NCBI GenBank assembly: GCA_009859145.1
Contig: VRVR01000018.1
Location: 129,688 to 193,687, forward strand
Direction of reading: 5' to 3'
Source: Andalucia godoyi
Taxonomy: Eukaryota; Discoba; Jakobea; Jakobida; Andaluciidae
DNA: 64,000 bases
The position numbers and the translations under genes were made by a program. The notes under the pieces were generated by a model, which saw nothing but the letters and a program-made list of their open reading frames with translations, had not been told where the DNA came from and searched no databases. Each line of letters opens with the position of its first letter. Position 1 is the stretch's first letter. Of this stretch, positions 57,946-64,000 are shown piece after piece.

Positions 57946-60003
57946 ATGGGAATCCCTTTCCTGTCTCGAGTTGTGCACACGAAACTTCTCAGCACCTTGC
58001 AGATACTGGGAACTGCATTCCAAGATGAGTGCTGTCGACAGAAGTCCCCGGAGTATTCGGTGGTTTTCCCGTTGCTAGCTGCAGAAGGAGACGATGCGCG
58101 ACCGATGCGTGATACGGTTGTCGTCGATGGAGGAATGTTCTGCAATGCTGTGTCGCAAGCGTGCTTGTTGTATCCAAATCAGTACCCGCAGATGAAGCTG
58201 GGAGGCAACCACAGGATTATCTGCAAGGTTGTGGACCGCTTTGTGCAGTATTTCCACGATCGGAAGTACAAGCTGATTTTCGTGTTTGATGAATTGCGGC
58301 CTTTAGAAAAGTTCAATACCAGACTGGAGCGGCGGTCGAATAGCTTGAAGGCGTCCTTGAGGTGTTTGAAGGACGATCCGCAGTCCACAACATGCCCGGA
58401 TTTGAGTAATTTCCGTCCCCTGTTGTTGCTCCCCTATGTGGTCAGCTCCTTTCTTGCGCAACGAGAGGGCGTGAGGATGTATGCAAATTCGTCAGGAGCG
58501 GATGCGGACGAGCTGACGGGGGCGTTTGGATCGCAACCATCGACCTATGCCCTGATCTCTGGAGACTCGGATATGGTGCTGTTGCAGAATGGATCTCTCG
58601 TTCTCGTCAAACCGTACTGTCAATTGTTCCGAGTCCTGGATGATGGCATCGAATGGTATTTCTCCTCTGAGAATTGCTCCTTTATTCCTTCCTCGTTGCA
58701 GTCATTCTCAGAATATCTGATTCGCTGCTTGATTCCGAATTCTCGCTTGAATGCGGAGCGCTATGACAGTTTCCGCCAGAAACTTTCGACCATTGCTCAG
58801 TTGCGTGGATTCGCATCTTGTCTGGGATGTCTTTTGGGAAATGATTACATAGATGCAGAGACGGCAAGGAGATGGAGTAAGGTGTTTTATCTGCGGAATG
58901 TGAAGGTGTTGGCCCACTACAACGTCGGTAGAATAGAATACTTTGTGGGCCCCGGCGTCCCTGATCCCAGCACTCGTTTTTCTGCCATCGGGAAAGTGCT
59001 GTGTGCTTGGTGGTCCACGTTAGAATATGAACAGACGTTGTGTGTTGGCTCCACATTCGTGGAATTCTTGGACACCAAGGCTGCAAAAATGGAAGAAACG
59101 GACAGAGGTGCCTTGAAGTTTTCGTTTGCATCCTATCAAGTGCGAGACGATGTATCATCCGTACAGTTTCTTTGTCGACCGCTGTTTCCTGATGTTTCCT
59201 TTGGGATGGACGGCGATGCATTTCAGATTTCGGCAACGCTGCCCTTGGCTCTAAACTCTCACGTGTTTTCATCCTTGCGATTGCACCGCTGGCACTGCTT
59301 GTGGCCCGTAGTCGCGCTCTGGCTCGGAATTCCTCCCGCACAGAAGGTGTCTGTGCGAGAATTTGTTACGGAATGGGACGCTTCTGCTTTATCGTTGGAT
59401 GGCAAGGACCGAGAAGAAAAGACTCTGAGGACCGTGTTCAGTGGGTGGCCCAGCAGGCTTGCTCCGGTTCCGATGGAATATCGCTTTCTTTCCATGTTCA
59501 TCTCTCCGAAGGCCCTACTGAGAGCGAAACCGGTTGTCATCGCATGCTGCGATTCGATCTCGTCTTCTCCTTGGGACATGATTGTTGTTGCGGCCGTTGT
59601 CCTTGCCAAATCTGTGGACATTTTTCGACAGGACCGGCTGGAAATCCTGTCTCCGCAGCACATGAATGACTTCCTGATGGACCTAGCAAGGGTGCTTTGT
59701 GCTAGCGAAGCTATTGACGCGACAAGCATGCCAACCGCGACGGTTTCGCCGTCTAGTATCCGTCAGTGCTACACGGTCTGCGGACTCTTGTATCATGTTG
59801 TTCTTGCTGCCTTGTCCATATGGAACGATGTCGACTGCGTTCACCTGTTTGTTCGAGGGTTGAACGCGGTGAACTTCTCCTGGTTTTCTGCTATGCCATC
59901 CAGCATCAGTTTATTGTGTGCGTTGTGCCCTCCTCCTTCTGAAGGCGTTCTGATGACGCGAGCTATTCTCAATGCAATCGACGACTCCCTGGACACCACC
60001 TAG
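57946..60003 (+). CDS. Asteroid/FEN1-superfamily nuclease-like protein
   Basis: 685 residues from ATG 57946, giving the XPG/FEN1-type N-terminus MGIPFLSRVV. The N-terminal PIN-like domain has VVVDGGMFCNAV (residues ~60-71) and KLIFVFDE (~110-117), equivalent to the catalytic Asp segment. The internal XPG-I-like region is YANSSGADADELTGAF with YALISGDSDMVLLQNG, followed by the Asteroid-type helix-hairpin FASCLGCLLGNDYID. The remaining ~400 residues are alpha-helical without recognised domains, as in Asteroid/ASTE1. Members act in DNA double-strand-break processing (ASTE1) or are uncharacterised. Upstream in-frame sequence is not included because it would break the conserved MGI start. Confidence 0.75.
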   Translation: MGIPFLSRVVHTKLLSTLQILGTAFQDECCRQKSPEYSVVFPLLAAEGDDARPMRDTVVVDGGMFCNAVSQACLLYPNQYPQMKLGGNHRIICKVVDRFVQYFHDRKYKLIFVFDELRPLEKFNTRLERRSNSLKASLRCLKDDPQSTTCPDLSNFRPLLLLPYVVSSFLAQREGVRMYANSSGADADELTGAFGSQPSTYALISGDSDMVLLQNGSLVLVKPYCQLFRVLDDGIEWYFSSENCSFIPSSLQSFSEYLIRCLIPNSRLNAERYDSFRQKLSTIAQLRGFASCLGCLLGNDYIDAETARRWSKVFYLRNVKVLAHYNVGRIEYFVGPGVPDPSTRFSAIGKVLCAWWSTLEYEQTLCVGSTFVEFLDTKAAKMEETDRGALKFSFASYQVRDDVSSVQFLCRPLFPDVSFGMDGDAFQISATLPLALNSHVFSSLRLHRWHCLWPVVALWLGIPPAQKVSVREFVTEWDASALSLDGKDREEKTLRTVFSGWPSRLAPVPMEYRFLSMFISPKALLRAKPVVIACCDSISSSPWDMIVVAAVVLAKSVDIFRQDRLEILSPQHMNDFLMDLARVLCASEAIDATSMPTATVSPSSIRQCYTVCGLLYHVVLAALSIWNDVDCVHLFVRGLNAVNFSWFSAMPSSISLLCALCPPPSEGVLMTRAILNAIDDSLDTT

Positions 60004-60384
60004 CCGGACGTCGCCCCGCAGCCCTTCACCACCACAAAAACCCGCTGCTTTTGAAGCACGAAATAGATAGGTATAGTATATACTTATATTAATGATCTGC
60101 CGGACCTTTTCTGATGACCATTTTTTTGAATGGATCAAAACTGGAAAGAAAATCTCCATGCGCTGTTTGGGTTTGCTTTTTTGTTTTTGGTTCTGTTTTG
60201 CATTCTTTTCGGGAAATCAATCATTCAAGGTTTGTATCGCACAGCATACAACAACAACAACAACAACAAAGAAGAAGAGAACAAGTTTGTTATTTTTGGA
60301 TTGATTTTGTAAAGTAAGGGGTGGTTTTGCGTGCATCTGCGAGCACGAAAGGTGTTTGATCGATTCAGATATAGAGAATTTCGA
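60004..60384. other. Intergenic region
   Basis: 381 bp between two plus-strand genes. T-rich with AACAACAAC repeats at 60249-60270. A short hydrophobic frame from 60130 to 60312 is probably chance. Confidence 0.4.
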
Positions 60385-63300
60385 ATGCTGTATACTTTGT
60401 TTTTGTTCATCTTCAAATGGTCCATTATTTCTTTTTTATTGTATATTGTTCTTTCGCGCTCGATTGCGTTTGGGATCACATATGTCTCACGAAAGTTTCT
60501 CAAGCTTCCCATTTCCGTCGAGTCGATTGGACTGTTCTTCATCAAGAACTTCTATTCCGAGTACTCTTTGGTCGATTCGAGAGGAGAGGATCGACTGTGG
60601 CAAATCTCAGTGCGAAACTTGTCGTTTCGCATCAACGTCTCCGAACTTCTTCTTGCGCTCACCGGGAAAACAGCGAGAGTGTTCAGAATACATGCGGATG
60701 GAATGTTCATCACTGTGACATACCGAGGAATAACGGAGAAGAAGGAGTTTCGAAGTTTCAGTGAGGCCGAGATTGATCTTGAGAATCTGTCGGTTCGAGA
60801 CATTCTGCAACGTCGGTGGATTGAATTTATGATTATTGTGTTGCAGACGGTTGGTATTTTTGTGCTTCGAAAGATGGAGATCAGATTGCGAAACTCGGGA
60901 TTTCAAGTGCAGAAGAATGATGTTGTAATCTCGTCGTTTGTGGACTCGTTCTCTACCTTGGTTCACAGTGACACACCAGAGGAAGAGATTCTTGGACTGT
61001 CTCTGGAAGGCTCTGATGTTTACGGATATGTCCGATCAAACCACACCATCACGGTGGCGGACGCATTTGCAGCATCCCCGGCCGGCTCATCCCGCTTTAA
61101 TTCGTGGATTCAAGCTCCAGCTTGGTTTGCTTCCACATTTGACCGTGCGCGGTATGCGGCACACATGCTTGCTCAAAGTCTTGGAAGAGAGCAAGTGGAA
61201 ATTGCGAGGCGAACTCGTCAGGAGCCAACTATTCACATCACTCCTTGCCGAGCAATTTTAACACTGTCCTCCGCGCCCTCGTCTTTCCTTCGTCCCGTGC
61301 AGTTTTCCATTTCAACTAGGGGGCTCAATTTCAATTTTGATGAAATGGCATTGGCCGAAGTGACGCAGTTCCTCCGTCATACTGTGCGGCGTCCCGCGTC
61401 AACACAGAGTTTCCGACGGTCTGGTGCGTCAGAAGCGTCCGATGAAAGCGACGCCGACAACGCTGCAACGGGGGAGTTCTCCGAATCAGGTATTCAGGAA
61501 TCTCTCCTGGAATGGATTCCCACACAAATGCTGTGGCAGGTTGAAGAAGTGGGGTTTCATCTTATTTCACGAGACCATCCTGGCAAGCACAGTCTCAAGT
61601 TTCAAACCTGCGTGTTTTCTTCGGAGCATCAGTTTGAGGATGCGACCTCTCCTACGAATTCTGCAATGTCTTCCGACTTTCGCGATTCTCGTATTCTGAG
61701 GCGGTTTTTGTTGCGGACGGAATGCTCAGAATTCTCGATTGGAACGACGAGTGCGTCCGATGGCGAGTCCGTTGCAAATGAGTCCCTTATCACCATATCG
61801 AATTTCAAATCTCGTGGAGGGCTGCGGCTCTCGTCTCGCGACGTTCAGCGATTTCCGAAGGGACGCGATCGGGACACATTCAGGCACATTCATGGCCGTG
61901 GCCGCAGCCACAGCCGAAAATCACGCTCAAAAGATCATCGAATGTTTTTTGTGGATGAAATTGATTCACAAACATCCCTCGGAGATATGAGCGGGCGCCT
62001 CACCAAGGAAACCCTCCAGTCCTTCCGTGAATTTGCACAGTTTGCAGAGTATGTTTTGAAGGTGTCTCGCGCATTCAATCTGCATCAAACGCCGCGCCAT
62101 TCAACTGTCGGATCGGATGTTGATGGCTTTTCCCAGTGTTCACCCAGTTCCCCGGTGCATCGACCAGGGTCTTTATTTCATATGAAACACCGACAGTCAA
62201 TCTCAGAAGATAACTCAGAGGGTGCTCCATTGCTCGGTCCGAGATCGTCCCTTTCGAGAGCACCAGCTACGCGACCACGGCTTCCTTTCAACGTGTCGTT
62301 TTCTCTGAATTCCGCCACGGTGATGATTTCACCAGCTTCTGAACGCGGGGTTGGCATTGTCAAGTTTGTTTCCATGGATTTTTCTGCTGTTGGCGATACA
62401 CCCGAAACTGATTCGAACGACCTGGTCGTGGTTGCCTCCGCCAGCCTCGCAAAATTTTCTGTGATTGTGAGGCCTGCGCAAATTGCGTCTCGTCTTAACT
62501 TACTGTTCAAGTCCGCGCTTCAGAATGTGAATCTGCCAGACAACACGTGTCTTGGCATTGACTCGCTGCGGCTGTCTCTCAATATCTCCAAAAACCGAGG
62601 TTCTTCGAAACCGTCCGTACAAAATTCATCGCGTACACCAGGGTTTCTTCGACCATCTCGTCAGCGGAGACGTGTCGTATCGGCCAAGGATTCTGAATCA
62701 TCGTTTCTCAACTCGGTTGACGATGAGGAAGCACGAATGGAAGAATTCGCAGTAGATGCGGCTCTGGACGAAGGTGATGATTACTTTGCAGAAGCCACGG
62801 TGATTGCCAAGACGTATTACGGTGCGCTTTCCACGGCCCACTTTCCTCAACTTGGGCTGATATACGAACATTTGGTTCTTCCGCTGCAAGAACCACTTCG
62901 CTTAATCAATAATTTGCGTGACTTGTCTTCCAGATCGGCTGTTGTCGTCCAAAAGACGAATTACAGCCATATTTTTGAGAAGTCTAAGCTCTCCGTTAAC
63001 ATTAGTAGAGCAGTTCTTTGTTTTTGTGACGATGTCCGCACGTCCTCTTCCATTGTAATGCTTGTCGATGATATAGCGTTTACAAAGGAAAATTCTTTTC
63101 TGAGTATCGATCTTGCAGCTCACCGTGGGATGCTTCGCTTCATTCCATCTTTCCGATTCGACGATATGCTGCCCACAATCAAGCCTGGTGTTTCTGATGC
63201 ACCATCAGCAGGGCCGTTTGTTCTTTTCGACCAAATCATGTTCGTTCGGCATTCAGATAAGTTAACTGTGAATGGATATGCCGTTCGCGGGAGACTCTCA

Positions 63301-64000
63301 ACTCCGGATGCGTTGCAGTGTGCGCGGACATTGCTTTCTGTGCGGCAAAGCTTCCTCGCTTCGATGGAGAAGGCTTTCGCGTCGGTTCGACAATCCGAAA
63401 GCAACGATTCGACTTCGTCCTCGTTCCAGCTGAGTCTGTCGTGCTCCGGCTGCGACGTGGATTTTGAACTTTATCCTCGTCTGGACTTTAGTCTTCGAAC
63501 GAAATATTTGTTTTTCCAAATCTCTGACCACTGCAATGTCATTGTAGTCGACGATATCTACGGAGATATCAACTCCCAGAATGTTCTTCGCGTGAAGCAT
63601 TATGATCGGAAAATTGTCGACAGCTCGCGTCACACTTTCAACTCGCCGCTTCTGAAGTCCTCGCGCCTTTTCCCTGCCTCTGTTCGCGATTTCTCCAATC
63701 AAGTGTCATATGGGTATGGCTGGTCGCCGGATGAATGGAATCTCAACCATGCTGAAGTCGGCTTAAAGAAAGGCAAGCAAGATGGCGCGTGGGTCGAGAA
63801 TTATGGGAGCCTTTCGAGAATTTGGCGAGATGAAGCAGTTCACTATGACCTTGGTGACGTTCATCAACGAGATGATTCAGACACGAAGCCCTCTGCATTT
63901 CTGAGGATGCACATCGACGCAGTTCCTTCCAGTGGAGAATTGCAGACCACAACTGCATTCATTGAGGATTACTTGTTCGGGATGCGACGAACCGGAAACA
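60385..64000 (+). CDS. Large membrane-anchored protein, BLTP2/Hobbit/SABRE/Fmp27-like, 5' part
   Basis: Frame open for 3616 bp from ATG 60385 past the window end (over 1205 residues, no stop). An in-frame TAA lies 75 bp upstream, so this is the first ATG. It begins with a strongly hydrophobic helix (MLYTLFLFIFKWSIISFLLY) and continues with ISVESIGLFFIKNF and WQISVRNLSFRINVSE, a pattern of short beta-rich repeats like the N-terminal RBG repeats of bridge-like lipid-transfer proteins (BLTP2/Hobbit, plant SABRE, yeast Fmp27). Later segments (GMLRFIPSFRFDD, QLSLSCSGCDVDFEL) keep this character, broken by Ser-rich loops (~355-370, ~690-735). Such proteins carry lipids at ER-plasma membrane contacts. 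Family is inferred from pattern only. Confidence 0.6.
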   Translation, partial: MLYTLFLFIFKWSIISFLLYIVLSRSIAFGITYVSRKFLKLPISVESIGLFFIKNFYSEYSLVDSRGEDRLWQISVRNLSFRINVSELLLALTGKTARVFRIHADGMFITVTYRGITEKKEFRSFSEAEIDLENLSVRDILQRRWIEFMIIVLQTVGIFVLRKMEIRLRNSGFQVQKNDVVISSFVDSFSTLVHSDTPEEEILGLSLEGSDVYGYVRSNHTITVADAFAASPAGSSRFNSWIQAPAWFASTFDRARYAAHMLAQSLGREQVEIARRTRQEPTIHITPCRAILTLSSAPSSFLRPVQFSISTRGLNFNFDEMALAEVTQFLRHTVRRPASTQSFRRSGASEASDESDADNAATGEFSESGIQESLLEWIPTQMLWQVEEVGFHLISRDHPGKHSLKFQTCVFSSEHQFEDATSPTNSAMSSDFRDSRILRRFLLRTECSEFSIGTTSASDGESVANESLITISNFKSRGGLRLSSRDVQRFPKGRDRDTFRHIHGRGRSHSRKSRSKDHRMFFVDEIDSQTSLGDMSGRLTKETLQSFREFAQFAEYVLKVSRAFNLHQTPRHSTVGSDVDGFSQCSPSSPVHRPGSLFHMKHRQSISEDNSEGAPLLGPRSSLSRAPATRPRLPFNVSFSLNSATVMISPASERGVGIVKFVSMDFSAVGDTPETDSNDLVVVASASLAKFSVIVRPAQIASRLNLLFKSALQNVNLPDNTCLGIDSLRLSLNISKNRGSSKPSVQNSSRTPGFLRPSRQRRRVVSAKDSESSFLNSVDDEEARMEEFAVDAALDEGDDYFAEATVIAKTYYGALSTAHFPQLGLIYEHLVLPLQEPLRLINNLRDLSSRSAVVVQKTNYSHIFEKSKLSVNISRAVLCFCDDVRTSSSIVMLVDDIAFTKENSFLSIDLAAHRGMLRFIPSFRFDDMLPTIKPGVSDAPSAGPFVLFDQIMFVRHSDKLTVNGYAVRGRLSTPDALQCARTLLSVRQSFLASMEKAFASVRQSESNDSTSSSFQLSLSCSGCDVDFELYPRLDFSLRTKYLFFQISDHCNVIVVDDIYGDINSQNVLRVKHYDRKIVDSSRHTFNSPLLKSSRLFPASVRDFSNQVSYGYGWSPDEWNLNHAEVGLKKGKQDGAWVENYGSLSRIWRDEAVHYDLGDVHQRDDSDTKPSAFLRMHIDAVPSSGELQTTTAFIEDYLFGMRRTGN

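Noticed and set aside
60130-60312. 60-residue hydrophobic frame as a small membrane protein or first exon of the large terminal gene
   Set aside because: The downstream ATG at 60385 already provides a membrane helix in the right frame, and the tail of the small frame is a simple AAC repeat.
1-64000. tRNA, rRNA or CRISPR features
   Set aside because: No T-loop-like GGTTCGANTCC with matching stems outside coding sequence, no rRNA signature, and no regularly spaced repeats found by eye.

Overview
This 64 kb window is nuclear DNA from a gene-dense, intron-poor eukaryote, most likely a unicellular flagellate. About 31 protein genes lie on both strands, one per 2 kb. Most are single uninterrupted frames, including an 8 kb GCN1 gene. 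Two spliced genes are clear: a TPGS1-like gene and an organellar-type tyrosyl-tRNA synthetase. Both have one intron of about 175 nt with a GTATG donor. Genes for SF-assemblin-like, tubulin polyglutamylase (TPGS1-like), tubulin cofactor E and CIB-like proteins suggest a flagellum or basal bodies. TTTAGGG-type telo-box motifs precede the uL11 gene. Together these fit a stramenopile-like or other protist lineage, but the sequence does not fix the taxon. I saw no tRNA, rRNA, CRISPR array or intact transposon.

Layout. 1-7 kb: 3' end of GDP-mannose pyrophosphorylase (GMPPB), two unknown genes, a CIB-like EF-hand protein and a TauD-type dioxygenase. 7-17 kb: RPL12 (uL11), SF-assemblin-like coiled coil, TPGS1-like, TMEM69/DUF3429 protein, MCRS1-like FHA protein and organellar TyrRS. 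17-31 kb: GCN1, TTC27 and a USP22/Ubp8-type deubiquitinase. 31-45 kb: TIM10, a membrane protein, a LysM protein, MSS4/RABIF, two more membrane proteins, TBCE, a small coiled-coil protein, TSR2, a deoxynucleoside kinase and MAD2. 45-64 kb: an AMBRA1-like protein, an acidic unknown, CTR9, a DHHC palmitoyltransferase, GABA-type aminotransferase, an Asteroid/FEN1-like nuclease, and the 5' part of a very large membrane-anchored protein resembling bridge-like lipid-transfer proteins, which runs off the window.

Many genes are paired head-to-head over 250-700 bp: TMEM69/MCRS1, TyrRS/GCN1, LysM/MSS4, dNK/MAD2, CTR9/DHHC and GABA-AT/Asteroid. Neighbours do not form a pathway. Recurrent themes are tubulin and flagellar biology, translation and ribosome biogenesis, and chromatin/transcription.

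The most unusual non-coding signal is a dispersed repeat present three times, in intergenic regions near 3.4, 25.5 and 55.8 kb. The two full copies are about 368 bp and nearly identical, in opposite orientations. All three keep a TATA-like box, a 9-bp inverted repeat and a GC-rich block, and none codes for a conserved protein. It may be an undescribed small-RNA gene family or a non-autonomous mobile element. Microsatellites also sit directly before many start codons.
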